Shown here piece by piece: positions 36,335 to 47,096 of a DNA stretch of 64,000 nt. A program made the position numbers and the translations under genes. Every line of letters begins with the position of its first letter. The first letter of the stretch is position 1. The stretch is from Mycobacterium sp. 236(2023). GTDB taxonomy: Bacteria; Actinomycetota; Actinomycetes; Mycobacteriales; Mycobacteriaceae. The notes below the pieces were generated by a model. That model did no database searches, had not been told where the DNA came from, and was given only the letters and a program-made list of their open reading frames with translations. The stretch covers positions 186,001 through 250,000 of the forward strand of contig NZ_JARSBP010000001.1 of the NCBI RefSeq assembly GCF_029623955.1, in the 5' to 3' direction.

Positions 36335-36348
36335 GCATCGCAAGGGAG

Positions 36349-38238
36349 ATGGCGGGGGCCGACGTCCAGCAGTGGACGGTGGACCGGCACCGCGCAACAC
36401 AGTTCATGGAAATTGGAAGTGACACGCTTGCGGCCCCGTCCGGTTCGGTCCGCGTCGATCAGGACGTGGTCAGCCGGTTCGCCACCTGCTGCCGCGCGCT
36501 GGGATTGTCGGTACACGACCGCCGCCGACCAGCAGATCTGGCCGCGGCCCGGTCCGGCTTCGCCGCGCTGACCCGGATTGCCCACGACCAGTGCGATGCG
36601 TGGATCGGCCTCGCCGCCGCCGGCGACGTCTCACCGCAGGTGATCGAGGCGATTTGGCAAACTTCCGCGGTCACGGCCGGCGTGCTGCAGCGACAGATCG
36701 AACTCGCCCCGCAGGCCCTCGGTTTCACCTATGACAGCGGGCTGTACCTGCAGTTCCGCGCGGTCGACACGGATGACTTCGCGCTGGCCTACGCCGTCAG
36801 GCTGTCCGAGGCGCACCGCTACGAGGAAGCCGACGAACTGGTCAGCGCACTCCTCGAACGCCGGCGCGGGTGGCTGGACGCGCGGTGGGTGCGCGCAGCG
36901 ATCTACTACCGCACATCACGCTGGTCCGACGTCGTCAGGATGCTGACCCCGTTGTGCACCGACGAGACCCTCGACGAAAACACCGTGCACGCAGCCCGGG
37001 TGACTCTCGGCATCGCACTGGCCCGACTGGGCATGTTCGCCCCGGCGCTGTCGCACCTGGAACGTCCCGAGGGCCCGGTCGCTGTGGCGGCTGTTGACGG
37101 CGGCCTCGCCAAGGGGCTGTCCCTGCGGGCGCAGGGCGAAGACGACGAAGCCCAGCAGCTGCTGCAGGAGCTCTACGCCGCCCACCCGGAAAACGCGCAA
37201 ATCGAAGAAGCGTTGCTGGACACCAGTTTTGGGATACCGACGACGACGGCCGCCCGCATCGAGGCTCGCAGCAATCCGTGGGATCCCGAGACCGAGCCCG
37301 GCGAAGCCGATTTCGTCGACCCCGGCGCCAAGGACCGCAAGGCTCACCTGCTCGTCGAGGCAGAGGCGGAACTCGCCGAGTTCATCGGTCTCGAGGAAGT
37401 CAAGTATCAGGTCGCCCGCCTGAAAAGCTCTGTGGCGATGGCAATTCGACGCCAAGAGCGTGGTCTGACCGTCGCACAGCGCACCAATCACCTGGTGTTC
37501 GCAGGTCCGCCAGGAACCGGTAAGACCACGATCGCGCGGGTGGTCGCCAAGATCTATTGCGGACTGGGCCTTCTGAAGAAGGAGACGGTCCGCGAGGTGC
37601 ACCGTGCGGACCTGATCGGCCAGCACATCGGCGAGACCGAGGCCAAGACGAACGCCATCATCGACAGCGCGCTCGACGGCGTGCTGTTCCTCGACGAGGC
37701 GTATGCGCTGGTGTCGACCGGTGCGAAGAACGACTTCGGCCTCGTCGCCATCGACACCCTGCTGGCCCGCATGGAGAACGACCGTGACCGCCTGGTCGTG
37801 ATCGTGGCCGGCTACCGCAAGGACCTGGACACCTTCCTCGACACCAACGAGGGTTTACGGTCCCGCTTCACCCGCAGCATCGACTTCCCGTCGTACTCAG
37901 GCAAGGAGCTCGTCGAAATCGCCACACGTATGGCCGAGAAACGTGATTCACGGTTCGAGGCGGCCGCCCACGACGACATGGAGCACCTGTTCGAGCACCT
38001 GGCCGCATCGACGACCCCCGATGGGAACGGCGTGGACCGGCGCAGCCTGGACATTGCGGGTAACGGGCGTTTCGTCCGGAACCTCGTCGAGCGCTCCGAG
38101 GAAGAACGCGAATACCGCCTCGATCACTCCGACGCGGACGACTTCACCGACGACGAGCTGATGACGATCACCTCCTCCGACGTTCGTAACTCCGCCATCC
38201 CGCTGCTGCGCGGCCTCGGCGTCCCGGTGCCCGAATGA
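36349..38238 (+). CDS. eccA3: ESX-3 AAA+ ATPase EccA3
   Basis: This 629-residue cytosolic CbxX/CfqX-type ATPase has an N-terminal TPR-like helical part (residues 1-300) and a C-terminal AAA+ domain with Walker A GPPGTGKT (about 386-393), Walker B VLFLDEA (about 445-451) and a sensor-2 arginine region. EccA proteins handle PE/PPE/Esx substrates with EspG before secretion. AAGGGAG abuts ATG 36349 with no spacer, so initiation could be leaderless or at ATG 36406. Its stop overlaps eccB3 by four bases. Confidence 0.95.
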   Translation: MAGADVQQWTVDRHRATQFMEIGSDTLAAPSGSVRVDQDVVSRFATCCRALGLSVHDRRRPADLAAARSGFAALTRIAHDQCDAWIGLAAAGDVSPQVIEAIWQTSAVTAGVLQRQIELAPQALGFTYDSGLYLQFRAVDTDDFALAYAVRLSEAHRYEEADELVSALLERRRGWLDARWVRAAIYYRTSRWSDVVRMLTPLCTDETLDENTVHAARVTLGIALARLGMFAPALSHLERPEGPVAVAAVDGGLAKGLSLRAQGEDDEAQQLLQELYAAHPENAQIEEALLDTSFGIPTTTAARIEARSNPWDPETEPGEADFVDPGAKDRKAHLLVEAEAELAEFIGLEEVKYQVARLKSSVAMAIRRQERGLTVAQRTNHLVFAGPPGTGKTTIARVVAKIYCGLGLLKKETVREVHRADLIGQHIGETEAKTNAIIDSALDGVLFLDEAYALVSTGAKNDFGLVAIDTLLARMENDRDRLVVIVAGYRKDLDTFLDTNEGLRSRFTRSIDFPSYSGKELVEIATRMAEKRDSRFEAAAHDDMEHLFEHLAASTTPDGNGVDRRSLDIAGNGRFVRNLVERSEEEREYRLDHSDADDFTDDELMTITSSDVRNSAIPLLRGLGVPVPE

Positions 38239-39770
38239 GCGGCCCGGACGGCGAACGACGATCGTTCACGTCACGCACACCCGCCAACGAGAACCCGGAG
38301 CGGGTCACCTATCGGCGTGGGTTCGTCACGCGCCACCAGGTCACCGGATGGCGATTTGTCATGCGCCGCATCGCTTCCGGTGTCGCACTGCACGACACCA
38401 GGATGCTGGTCGACCCGCTGCGCACGCAGTCGCGTGCCGTGTTGGTCGGTGCGATGGTCCTCGTGACGGGCCTCATCGGGTGCTTCCTGTTCTCGTTGAT
38501 CCGCCCTTCAGGTGACGCGGGAACCGATTCCGTTCTCGCCGATCGCGATACGGCGGCTCTGTACGTCCGGCTGGGCGACCGGCTTCATCCGGTGTTGAAC
38601 CTGACTTCGGCGCGACTGATCACGGGGCGTCCCGACAACCCCGCGATGGTGAAGAGCAGTGAGCTCGACCAGTTTCCGCGGGGCAACATGCTCGGCATCC
38701 CCGGTGCCCCGGAACGCATGGTGGCCAACCCGACTCGCGACGCGTACTGGACGGTGTGCGACGCCGCGACGGGCAGCGTCACCGGTGTCACCGTCATCGC
38801 GGGCAAGCCCGCCGAAGGCGGCGAACGCGCGGCCGCACTGCCTGCCGGTCACGCGGTCCTCGCCGAGAACGAGGGCCGGACGTGGCTGCTGTGGAACGGA
38901 AGGCGCAGCCCCATCGATCTCGCCGACCGCGCCGTCACCGGCGGCGTGGGCATCGGCGTGGACATCGCTGCGCCACAGCCGATTGCGTCGGGTCTGTTCA
39001 ACGCGATCCCGGAGTCGCCGCCGCTCGTCGCGCCGGCGATCATCGGGGCCGGCCTGCCCTCGGACATCGGCCTGCCTGAGCCGTTCCCCGTCGGGGCGGT
39101 CGTCGTCGCCTATGACACTGGTGGGTCGGCCGACACCCCGCGCTACTACGTCGTGCACATGGAAGGCCTGCAGCCGGTCTCGCCGGTCGTCGCGGCCATC
39201 CTGCGCAACACGAACTCCTGGGGACTGGCGCAGCCGCCCCGTCTGGACGCCGACGTCGTCGCCCGCGTCCCCGAAGCCGGCGGCGTCGACGTCAACGCCT
39301 ACCCGGCAGAGCGGGTCACGCTGGTCGACACCGCCATCGATCCGGTGACCTGCGCTGCCTGGGCGGAACCCGAAGGCGCGCAGACCAGTTCGCTGACGTT
39401 GCTCTCCGGCGCCGCGCTGCCGCTGTCCGAGGATCAGCGCACGGTCTCTCTGGTGAGCTCGGGTGCCCCCGGAGGCCCCGCCAACCAGGTGGCGCTCCCA
39501 CCGGGCACCGGCTACGTCGTCGACAGCGCGGGTTCGCTGTTCTGGGTGAGCGATATCGGCGTGCGCTACGGGATCGAATCCGGCGACGACGACACCGCGG
39601 AAGCACTCGGCCTCACCACCGCACCGTTGCCGATCCCTCCGGCGGTGCTGTCCCAATTCGCCGCGGGCCCGACGCTGTCACGCACCGATGCGTTGCTGGC
39701 CCATGACACGCTGGCTCCCAACCCGGCGCCGGCCCGGGTGGAGCAGGCCACTCTTTTGGAGAACCCATGA
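38235..39770 (+). CDS. eccB3: ESX-3 membrane component EccB3
   Basis: The 511-residue protein has a basic cytosolic N-terminus, one membrane helix (about residues 69-91, [20 protein letters not shown]) and a large periplasmic part with the paired cysteines of the family (WTVCDAA, then DPVTCAAW). EccB forms part of the inner-membrane ESX channel complex with EccC, EccD and EccE. Four-base ATGA overlaps join it to both eccA3 and eccC3. Confidence 0.95.
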   Translation: MSGPDGERRSFTSRTPANENPERVTYRRGFVTRHQVTGWRFVMRRIASGVALHDTRMLVDPLRTQSRAVLVGAMVLVTGLIGCFLFSLIRPSGDAGTDSVLADRDTAALYVRLGDRLHPVLNLTSARLITGRPDNPAMVKSSELDQFPRGNMLGIPGAPERMVANPTRDAYWTVCDAATGSVTGVTVIAGKPAEGGERAAALPAGHAVLAENEGRTWLLWNGRRSPIDLADRAVTGGVGIGVDIAAPQPIASGLFNAIPESPPLVAPAIIGAGLPSDIGLPEPFPVGAVVVAYDTGGSADTPRYYVVHMEGLQPVSPVVAAILRNTNSWGLAQPPRLDADVVARVPEAGGVDVNAYPAERVTLVDTAIDPVTCAAWAEPEGAQTSSLTLLSGAALPLSEDQRTVSLVSSGAPGGPANQVALPPGTGYVVDSAGSLFWVSDIGVRYGIESGDDDTAEALGLTTAPLPIPPAVLSQFAAGPTLSRTDALLAHDTLAPNPAPARVEQATLLENP

Positions 39771-42700
39771 GCAGGCTGATCTTCGAACATCGCAAGCGGG
39801 TCCCCGCGCCGGGTGTTCGCAAGGGCACCATCACCATCGAACCGCCCCCCGAACTACCACGGGTCGTCCCGCCCTCGCTGCTGCGCCGGGCGCTTCCGTA
39901 CCTGATCGTCATCCTGATCGTCGGGATGATCGTGGCGCTGGTGGCGACCGGGCTGCGGCTGATCTCGCCGACCACATTGTTCTTCCCGTTCGTGTTGCTG
40001 CTGGCCGCCACTGCGCTGTATCGCGGCACAGACAACAAGATGCGAACCGAGGAGGTCGACGCCGAGCGTGCCGACTACCTGCGTTACCTGTCGGTGGTCC
40101 GCGACAACGTGCGAGCGCACGCCGACGAACAGCGCGCAGGACTCGACTGGTCTCATCCGGAACCGGCTGCGCTGGTGAGCATCCCGGGCACCCGTAGGCA
40201 GTGGGAGCGAGATCCGCACGACTCGGACTTCCTGGTGCTCCGAGCGGGATTGCACGATCAGGCACTCGACGCCACGCTGCGGGTGAAGGACACCGCCGAC
40301 GAGATCGATCTGGAGCCCGTGTCGCATACGACGCTACGTGGCTTGCTGGAGACCCAGCGCACGCTGCACGACGCCCCGACCGGCATCGATCTGACCAAGG
40401 TGTCGCGGGTGACGCTGATCGGAGACGACGGCGCGGTGACGGGAGCGCTGCGGGCGTGGATCGCGCAGGCGATGACCTGGCACGACCCATCGGTACTCGG
40501 GATCGCCTACGCCGGAACCGGTTTGGAGAGCAGCTCCTGGTCGTGGCTCAAATGGCTGCCACACGTCGACGTGCCGGGTCGCGTCGACGGCGTCGGTCCG
40601 GCCCGCTATCTGGCCACCGATGCCGCGGACCTGCGCCGACTGCTGGCGCCTGCGCTCGCCGAGCGCGGGGCGTTCACGGGTGATGCGACAGGCAGCACGA
40701 AGCACCTGCTCGTCGTCCTCGACGACCCCGACGCCGATCCGGCCGATATCGTCGGCCGCGGCCTTGCCGGCGTGACGGTCATCCATCGGTCGGTCAAAGA
40801 ACCTCATCGCGAACAGTATTCGGATCCGGAGCGGCCGATCTTGCACATCGCCGCGGGCCGCATCGAACGCTGGCAGAACGGCGCCTGGGCCCCGTACATC
40901 GACACGGCCGACCGGCTCGGCTCCGCCGACGCCCGCAACATCGCGCGGCGGCTGTCCCGGTGGGATTCCAATCCGAGTCACGGCCGGTCCGCAACGACAA
41001 GCGGTGCGACGTTCACAACGCTGCTCGGCATTCCCGATGCCTCCGCACTCGACGTCGCCGCCCTGTGGGCGCCGCGCAACCGCGACGACGAACTGCGGGT
41101 GCCCATCGGGGTGACCTCCACCGGTGAGCCGTTGATCTTCGACCTCAAGGACGAGGCGGAAGGCGGCATGGGTCCGCACGGCCTGATGATCGGCATGACG
41201 GGCTCGGGTAAGTCCCAGACGCTGATGTCGATCCTGTTGTCACTGTTGACAACGCATTCCGCCGATCGCCTGATCGTCATCTACGCCGACTTCAAGGGCG
41301 AGGCTGGCGCCGACATCTTCCGCAACTTCCCGCAGGTCGTGGCCGTGATCTCGAACATGGCCGAAAAGCGCTCGCTGGCCGACAGATTCGCCGACACGCT
41401 GCGGGGAGAGGTGGCCCGCCGCGAACAGCTGCTCAAGGAAGCCGGCCGCCGCGTTCAGGGCAGCGCGTTCAACTCGGTCACCGAGTATGAGAACGCGATC
41501 GGTGAAGGTCACGATCTGCCGCCCATCCCGACGCTGCTCGTCGTCGCCGACGAGTTCACACTGATGCTGGCCGACCATCCCGAGTACGCCGACCTCTTCG
41601 ACTACGTGGCGCGCAAGGGCAGGTCCTTCCGGATCCACATCCTGTTCGCATCCCAGACGCTGGACGTGGGACGTATCAAGGACATCGACAAGAACACGTC
41701 CTACCGGGTGGGCCTGAAAGTGGCCAGCCCCAGTGTGTCTCGGCAGATCATCGGGGTCGAGGATGCGTACCACATCGAGTCCGGCCGCGAACACAAGGGC
41801 GTCGGATTCCTGGTGCCCGCGCCGGGTGCACTGCCGATTAAGTTCCGCAGCACCTACGTCGACGGAATCTACGAGCCGCCCCGCGTCGACAGATCCATTG
41901 TCGTGCACGCGATTCCCAAGCCACAGCTGTTCAGCGCGGGCTGGGTCGATCCCGAACCCGACACCGTGATCGTCGACGACGGAGCCGACGTCGAGGTGCA
42001 CGCGCCGCGCAAGCTGATCGCGACGATCGGCGACCAGCTGGCCCATTACGGACCGAGTGCGCCGACGCTGTGGTTGCCCCCGCTCGACGAGCCGATTCCG
42101 CTGCGCAACCTGCTCGAGCGCGCCGGTGTCGGCCCACGGCAGTGGCGCTGGCCGCTGGGTGAGATCGACAAGCCCTTCGACATGCGCCGCGACCCGCTGG
42201 TGTTCGACGCGACGTCAGCGGCCGCCAACATGGTCATCCATGGAGGACCGAAGTCCGGAAAGTCCACGGCACTACAAACTTTCGTGCTGTCCGCGGCGTC
42301 TCTGCACGCACCGGGCGACGTCACGTTCTACTGCCTGGACTACGGCGGCGGTCAACTGCGCGCCCTCGACGATCTCGCACATGTCGGTAGCGTGGCATCG
42401 CCGCTGGAACCGGAACGGATCCGGCGCACCTTCGGCGAGCTCGAGCAGCTGCTCCGGGCCCGCCAACAGCAAGGTGCCGCGGGCAACGGCGGGTACCGGG
42501 ACGGCTACGGCGAGGTGTTCCTGATCCTCGACAACCTGTATGCCTTCAGCCGCGACAGCACGGACACGTTCAACACCCGGAATCCGCTGCTGGCCAAGGT
42601 GACGGAGCTCGTCAACACCGGCATGTCCTACGGAATCCACGTTGTCATCACGACGCCGAACTGGCTCGAAGTGCCGTTGGCGATGCGCGACGGCCTCGGC

Positions 42701-43741
42701 CTTCGGCTTGAACTGCGGCTGCACGACGCCCACGACAGCAATGTGCGCGTCACGGGAGCGCTCCGCAGGCCCGCCGAGTCGGTGCCCGCGGATCAGCCCG
42801 GGCGCGGCCTCACGATGGCCGCCGAGCACTTCCTGTTCGCCCGTCCCGCACTGGAATCCATCCAGGCGATCAACGCCCGCTACCCGGGGCAGTCCGCACC
42901 GCCGGTGCGACTGCTGCCGACCAGCCTGTCGCCGAGTTCGTTCGGCTCGCTGTACCCGGCTCCGGAGCGGGTCGTCATCGGTCAGCGCGAAGAGGACCTG
43001 GCTGCCGTCAGCGTCGATTTCGCCGACAACCCGCTGATGATGGTGTTCGGCGACACGAGGACCGGCAAGACGACGTTGCTGCGCCACGTGATCCGCACGA
43101 TCCGCGAGAACTCCCGGCCCGACCAGGTCGCGTTCACCGTGATCGACAGGCGCCTGCAACTCGTCGACGAGCCGATCTTCCCGGACAACGAGTACACGCC
43201 GAACGTCGACCGGATCCTGCCGGCGATGCTCGGTCTGTCTGCGCTGCTGGAGAAGCGCCGCCCGCCGGCCGGTTTGAGCCCGCAAGAGCTCAGCGGGTGG
43301 GACTTCCGGGTCGGCGCCAACGGGTCGGGCAGCCACCTGCACTACCTGATCGTCGACGACGTCGACCAGATTCCCGACGGCCCCGCGATGAGCGGACCGT
43401 TCGCCGGTCAACGGCCGTGGACGTCGCTGATCGGGTTGCTGGCGCAGGCGTCCGAACTGGGCCTGCGGGTGATCGTCACGGCGCGTGCGGCCGGATCCGC
43501 GCACGCGGTGATGACGGCGCCGCTGTTGCGTCGTCTCAACGACCTGCAGGCGACCACGCTTCTGCTCTCGGGAAATCCTCAGGACAGCGGCAAGATTCGC
43601 GGTCACCGGTTCAGCAGGCTGCCCGCGGGCCGCGCGATGTTGCTCGACGACAGGGACATCCCGACCTTCGTTCAGCTCGTCAATCCCCTCGCCGACGGCG
43701 CGGTGGCATCGTCCGGACACAGCGGAAAGGAATACAGCTGA
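39767..43741 (+). CDS. eccC3: ESX-3 FtsK/SpoIIIE motor ATPase EccC3
   Basis: This single-chain EccC of 1324 residues has two N-terminal membrane helices (about residues 45-85: [19 protein letters not shown], then [13 protein letters not shown]) and three tandem ATPase domains, with P-loops [10 protein letters not shown] (about 476-485), GGPKSGKST (about 826-834) and GDTRTGKTT (about 1095-1103). It drives substrate export through the membrane complex. It is coupled to eccB3 by ATGA and to the PE gene by TGATG. Confidence 0.96.
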   Translation: MSRLIFEHRKRVPAPGVRKGTITIEPPPELPRVVPPSLLRRALPYLIVILIVGMIVALVATGLRLISPTTLFFPFVLLLAATALYRGTDNKMRTEEVDAERADYLRYLSVVRDNVRAHADEQRAGLDWSHPEPAALVSIPGTRRQWERDPHDSDFLVLRAGLHDQALDATLRVKDTADEIDLEPVSHTTLRGLLETQRTLHDAPTGIDLTKVSRVTLIGDDGAVTGALRAWIAQAMTWHDPSVLGIAYAGTGLESSSWSWLKWLPHVDVPGRVDGVGPARYLATDAADLRRLLAPALAERGAFTGDATGSTKHLLVVLDDPDADPADIVGRGLAGVTVIHRSVKEPHREQYSDPERPILHIAAGRIERWQNGAWAPYIDTADRLGSADARNIARRLSRWDSNPSHGRSATTSGATFTTLLGIPDASALDVAALWAPRNRDDELRVPIGVTSTGEPLIFDLKDEAEGGMGPHGLMIGMTGSGKSQTLMSILLSLLTTHSADRLIVIYADFKGEAGADIFRNFPQVVAVISNMAEKRSLADRFADTLRGEVARREQLLKEAGRRVQGSAFNSVTEYENAIGEGHDLPPIPTLLVVADEFTLMLADHPEYADLFDYVARKGRSFRIHILFASQTLDVGRIKDIDKNTSYRVGLKVASPSVSRQIIGVEDAYHIESGREHKGVGFLVPAPGALPIKFRSTYVDGIYEPPRVDRSIVVHAIPKPQLFSAGWVDPEPDTVIVDDGADVEVHAPRKLIATIGDQLAHYGPSAPTLWLPPLDEPIPLRNLLERAGVGPRQWRWPLGEIDKPFDMRRDPLVFDATSAAANMVIHGGPKSGKSTALQTFVLSAASLHAPGDVTFYCLDYGGGQLRALDDLAHVGSVASPLEPERIRRTFGELEQLLRARQQQGAAGNGGYRDGYGEVFLILDNLYAFSRDSTDTFNTRNPLLAKVTELVNTGMSYGIHVVITTPNWLEVPLAMRDGLGLRLELRLHDAHDSNVRVTGALRRPAESVPADQPGRGLTMAAEHFLFARPALESIQAINARYPGQSAPPVRLLPTSLSPSSFGSLYPAPERVVIGQREEDLAAVSVDFADNPLMMVFGDTRTGKTTLLRHVIRTIRENSRPDQVAFTVIDRRLQLVDEPIFPDNEYTPNVDRILPAMLGLSALLEKRRPPAGLSPQELSGWDFRVGANGSGSHLHYLIVDDVDQIPDGPAMSGPFAGQRPWTSLIGLLAQASELGLRVIVTARAAGSAHAVMTAPLLRRLNDLQATTLLLSGNPQDSGKIRGHRFSRLPAGRAMLLDDRDIPTFVQLVNPLADGAVASSGHSGKEYS

Positions 43742-44052
43742 TGACCCTGCGAGTAGTTCCGGAAGGGCTGACGGCGGCCAGCGCCGCGGTCGAGGCGCTG
43801 ACCGCGAAGATGGCGTCCGCGCATGCCGCCGCCGCCCCGCTGGTGACGGCGGTGCTGCCGCCCGCGGTCGACGCGGTATCTCTGCAGACCGCAACAGGAT
43901 TCAGCGCACACGGCGCGGAGCACCAGGCGCTCGCAGCCCAGGGTATCGAGGAACTGGGTCGCTCCGGTGTCGGCGTCGGCGAATCGGCGGCGAGCTACGC
44001 CAGCGGTGACGCGATGGCCGCCTCGACCTACATGATCGCCCGGGGCGTCTGA
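43741..44052 (+). CDS. pe5: PE family protein PE5
   Basis: This 103-residue PE protein has a two-helix PE domain ([20 protein letters not shown]) and the type VII secretion motif YxxxD as YASGD at residues 86-90. It forms a heterodimer with the next gene's PPE product and is exported by ESX-3; PE5-PPE4 takes part in siderophore-linked iron uptake (established in M. tuberculosis). It is translated in overlap with eccC3; the longer open frame upstream in the same phase is a shadow of eccC3. Confidence 0.93.
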   Translation: MTLRVVPEGLTAASAAVEALTAKMASAHAAAAPLVTAVLPPAVDAVSLQTATGFSAHGAEHQALAAQGIEELGRSGVGVGESAASYASGDAMAASTYMIARGV

Positions 44053-44053
44053 G

Positions 44054-45622
44054 ATGACAGCCCCGGTCTGGATGGCGCTGCCGCCCGAGGTGCACTCGGC
44101 GTCGATCAGCGGCGGCCCAGGTCCGGGGTCACTGCTTGCCGCGGCAGGCGCGTGGCAGGGTCTGAGCACCGAATATGCCTCTGCTGCAGCTGAACTGACC
44201 ACTATCCTCGCGGGGGTGCAGGCCGGTTCCTGGGAGGGGCCGAGTGCCGAACAGTACGTCGCCGCGCATGCGCCGTACCTGGCGTGGCTGGCACAGCAGA
44301 GCGCCAACAGCGCCGCGGCGGCGGTACAGCACGAGACCGCGGCGGCCGCGTATTCGACGGCGCTGGCGACCATCCCGACACTTCCGGAACTCGCCCTCAA
44401 CCACACCACGCACGCCGTTCTGGTCGGGACGAACTTCCTGGGCATCAACACGATTCCGATCGCGTTGAACGAAGCCGACTACGCGCGGATGTGGATCCAG
44501 GCGGCCACGGCCATGGCGACCTATCAGGCCGTGTCCGGTGCCGCGCTCGCCGCGACACCGGCGTCGTCCCCCGCGCCGTTCCTGCTCACCCCGGGAGTCG
44601 GCGAAGCAGGCCGGGTGGCCGCGGATGTCTCGGCCCTCGCGGCACAGCCCCTCGCGGCCGATGCCGGTGCGGCGTTCAGTGTCACAGGGATCATCGAGGA
44701 CCTGCTGCGGTTCTACTGGGAGATCCTCCGGTTCCTCTTCGAACCGATCATCAGGTTCTTGATGGACCCCATCGGCAACACGATCCAGCTGATCACCGAC
44801 TTCCTCACGAATCCCCTGCAGGCACTCATCACGTGGGGCCCGTTCCTGTTCGCAGTCGTCTACCAGGTGGTCTCCTGGGTCGGCGCGTCGATCCTGTACC
44901 CGTCGCTGCTTCTCCTGCCGTTGCTGATCACGACACTCGCGATCGTGTCGGGATTCCTGGAACGACTTCTCGAACTGTTCAACCTGCCGCCCGCACAGGC
45001 TCCCGCGGAGGCACCGGCCCCCGAGCAGGCCGCACCCGCGCGCTCGGACCAGGCGAACCCGCCGCCGGTGATGTCGACACCTCCGGCACCGAGCAGCGCC
45101 CCGGTGTCCCCGAGCACCGTGAGCGCGGGCTCGGCGCCCGCACCGGGCGCCCCGGCCAGCGCGGCCGCACCCTTCGTGCCCTACGTCATCGCGGGCCGAG
45201 ACCCCGGTGAGGGTTTCTCCCCGACGGTGCGCGATACGACGGGCGCCAAGGCGCCGGCCGCCACCATTCCGGCGGCCGCTGCCGGCGTGGCGGCTTCGGC
45301 GGCGGAACGGCGCAAGCGCCGCCGCAAGCAGAAGGAAGACATCAAGGGCCGCGGCTACGCGGACGCCTACATGGACTACGAAGACGAACCGGAGGCGGAG
45401 CCGCCGTCCCGGCCGGAGCCACGGGTCACGGCGTCCGCGCGTGGCGCCGGGCCGATGGGATTCTCGGGCACCGTCTCGAAGGACACCGAAGCCGCCGGCG
45501 GCCTCACGACGCTGGCCGGCGGTGCATTCGGAGGTGGACCCAAGGAGCCGATGCTGCCGGGCTCGTGGGGCGCAGAAGAGCAAGAAGAAGAAAACCACCA
45601 CAACAGAGAGGAAAACCCATGA
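44054..45622 (+). CDS. ppe4: PPE family protein PPE4
   Basis: The 522-residue protein has a PPE domain over residues 1-180 ([20 protein letters not shown], then [15 protein letters not shown] with the WxG-like turn), a hydrophobic middle part (about 270-320), a Pro/Ala-rich linker (about 325-385) and a charged tail including [19 protein letters not shown]. It partners PE5, binds the chaperone EspG3 and is secreted by ESX-3. It overlaps esxG by four bases. Confidence 0.93.
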   Translation: MTAPVWMALPPEVHSASISGGPGPGSLLAAAGAWQGLSTEYASAAAELTTILAGVQAGSWEGPSAEQYVAAHAPYLAWLAQQSANSAAAAVQHETAAAAYSTALATIPTLPELALNHTTHAVLVGTNFLGINTIPIALNEADYARMWIQAATAMATYQAVSGAALAATPASSPAPFLLTPGVGEAGRVAADVSALAAQPLAADAGAAFSVTGIIEDLLRFYWEILRFLFEPIIRFLMDPIGNTIQLITDFLTNPLQALITWGPFLFAVVYQVVSWVGASILYPSLLLLPLLITTLAIVSGFLERLLELFNLPPAQAPAEAPAPEQAAPARSDQANPPPVMSTPPAPSSAPVSPSTVSAGSAPAPGAPASAAAPFVPYVIAGRDPGEGFSPTVRDTTGAKAPAATIPAAAAGVAASAAERRKRRRKQKEDIKGRGYADAYMDYEDEPEAEPPSRPEPRVTASARGAGPMGFSGTVSKDTEAAGGLTTLAGGAFGGGPKEPMLPGSWGAEEQEEENHHNREENP

Positions 45623-45912
45623 GCCTCTTGGATGCTCATATCCCGCAGATGCTTGCCTCGGAGGCTGCGTTCGGCGCCAAGGCGGCGCTGATGCGCAGCA
45701 CCATCGCCCAGGCCGAGCAGGCCGCGCAGTCCGCCCAGGCCTTCCACATGGGTGAATCGGCCGGTGCGTTCCAGGCCGCGCATGCCCGCTTCGTGGAGCT
45801 CTCGGCGAAGATCAACGCGCTACTGGACGTCGCGCAGGCCAACGTCGGTGACGCGGCGGGGTCCTACATCGCCGAGGACTCCGCAGCCGCCAGCACCTAC
45901 CCCGTCGTCTGA
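45619..45912 (+). CDS. esxG: ESX-3 secreted WXG100-family protein EsxG
   Basis: This 97-residue helical hairpin starts [20 protein letters not shown]. As in other EsxG proteins the WxG turn is replaced (around HMGESAGAF), and the export signal YxxxD is YIAED at residues 83-87. It dimerises with EsxH; the pair is secreted by ESX-3 and needed for iron and zinc homeostasis. ATG 45619 inside the PPE4 end is the start. Confidence 0.95.
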   Translation: MSLLDAHIPQMLASEAAFGAKAALMRSTIAQAEQAAQSAQAFHMGESAGAFQAAHARFVELSAKINALLDVAQANVGDAAGSYIAEDSAAASTYPVV

Positions 45913-45926
45913 TCGGAGCAACTCCT

Positions 45927-46214
45927 ATGTCGCAGATCATGTTCAACTACCCGGCCATGCTCAACCACGCGGGTGAAATGGCTTCTTACGCAGGCGCATT
46001 GCAGGCCATCGGTGCCGACATCGCCGCAGAGCAGGCCGCACTGCAGGGTGCCTGGCAGGGTGACACCGGCATGACCTACCAGGCGTGGCAGGCGCAGTGG
46101 AACACCAGCCTCGAAGAGCTGGTGCGGGCCTACCGGGCGATGGCCAGCACGCACGAGATGAACACCACGTCGATGGCTGCGCGTGATCAGGCCGAAGGCG
46201 CCAAGTGGGGCTGA
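45927..46214 (+). CDS. esxH: ESX-3 secreted WXG100 protein EsxH
   Basis: The 95-residue protein ([20 protein letters not shown]) is the TB10.4-type partner of EsxG, with the WxG turn WQG starting at Trp43. The EsxG-EsxH dimer binds zinc in M. tuberculosis; the C-terminal [20 protein letters not shown] is conserved. It sits 14 bp after esxG. Confidence 0.95.
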   Translation: MSQIMFNYPAMLNHAGEMASYAGALQAIGADIAAEQAALQGAWQGDTGMTYQAWQAQWNTSLEELVRAYRAMASTHEMNTTSMAARDQAEGAKWG

Positions 46215-46223
46215 TCGGTACCG

Positions 46224-47096
46224 GTGCGCGCTAACGCCGTCGAGCTGCACGCCGACGCCGCCTGGTTTCTCGCCGACATCCTCGGAGCGGGGTCCTACCC
46301 GTGGGTGCTGGCGATCACGCCTGCCTACAGCGACCTCTCGCAGCGGGAGTCATTCGAGCGGGAACAGACTGGGCGGTTGACGCGGGCAGGTGTCATCTCC
46401 GCCGATCGGGTTGTCGAACCCGGGGTGGCCCAATGGATCCGGCGGGTGTGCCGGCCCACGCAGTGGTTGGAGCTCAGATTCGTGGGCACCGGGGGCGCGA
46501 TGATGCGCGGCATCATCGCGCGCGATGGCGCGGGCACCGTCGTGGCACTGCGCAGCGGGGGACTCGTCACGTTCACCGAGATGGACATCGACCACCCGCA
46601 GGCGTTGGTCCCCGCAGTGACGATCGGGCTGTCCGGGCGGGCGCCGGCGCGATTCGAGGAGTTCTCGTTACCCGCCCGCGTCGGCGCGAAGGCCGACGAA
46701 CAGATCCGCAACGGCGCGGCGATCAGTGACCTGCTCGACTACCTCGGTGTCCCTGCGAGCGCGCGCCCTGTGGTGGTGGCCGCGTTCGAGCAGAACCGGA
46801 CGTACGTCGAGATCGTGGCCGTTCAGCATCGCGACGGACACCGGGTCAGCACCGATGTCGGTGTCAGCGTCGTCGACACCGAACGCGGCCGCGTCCTGGT
46901 CAGCCCTTCGAAAGCGTTTGACGGAGAGTGGATTTCGACCTTCACGCCGGGGCATCCCCTGGCCATCGCCGCGGCGGTCGAACGTCTGACCGCGGCCCTT
47001 CCCGACGGACCCTGGTTCCCTGACCACGCCGTCACCAGAGACTTCGACGAACGCACGGCCGAGAGAGAAGAAGAACGATGCAAGAGTCTGCTTTGA
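46224..47096 (+). CDS. espG3: ESX-3 substrate chaperone EspG3
   Basis: This 290-residue cytosolic protein begins RANAVELHADAAWFLADILG after a GTG start. EspG proteins bind the PPE partner of PE-PPE dimers and deliver it to the secretion system. It is placed between esxH and eccD3, as in all ESX-3 loci. Its end overlaps eccD3 by 19 bp. Confidence 0.92.
   Translation: MRANAVELHADAAWFLADILGAGSYPWVLAITPAYSDLSQRESFEREQTGRLTRAGVISADRVVEPGVAQWIRRVCRPTQWLELRFVGTGGAMMRGIIARDGAGTVVALRSGGLVTFTEMDIDHPQALVPAVTIGLSGRAPARFEEFSLPARVGAKADEQIRNGAAISDLLDYLGVPASARPVVVAAFEQNRTYVEIVAVQHRDGHRVSTDVGVSVVDTERGRVLVSPSKAFDGEWISTFTPGHPLAIAAAVERLTAALPDGPWFPDHAVTRDFDERTAEREEERCKSLL

Noticed and set aside
42272..43894. 540-codon frame opposite eccC3
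   Set aside because: Antisense to the third EccC3 ATPase domain, with Arg/His-rich composition typical of GC shadows.
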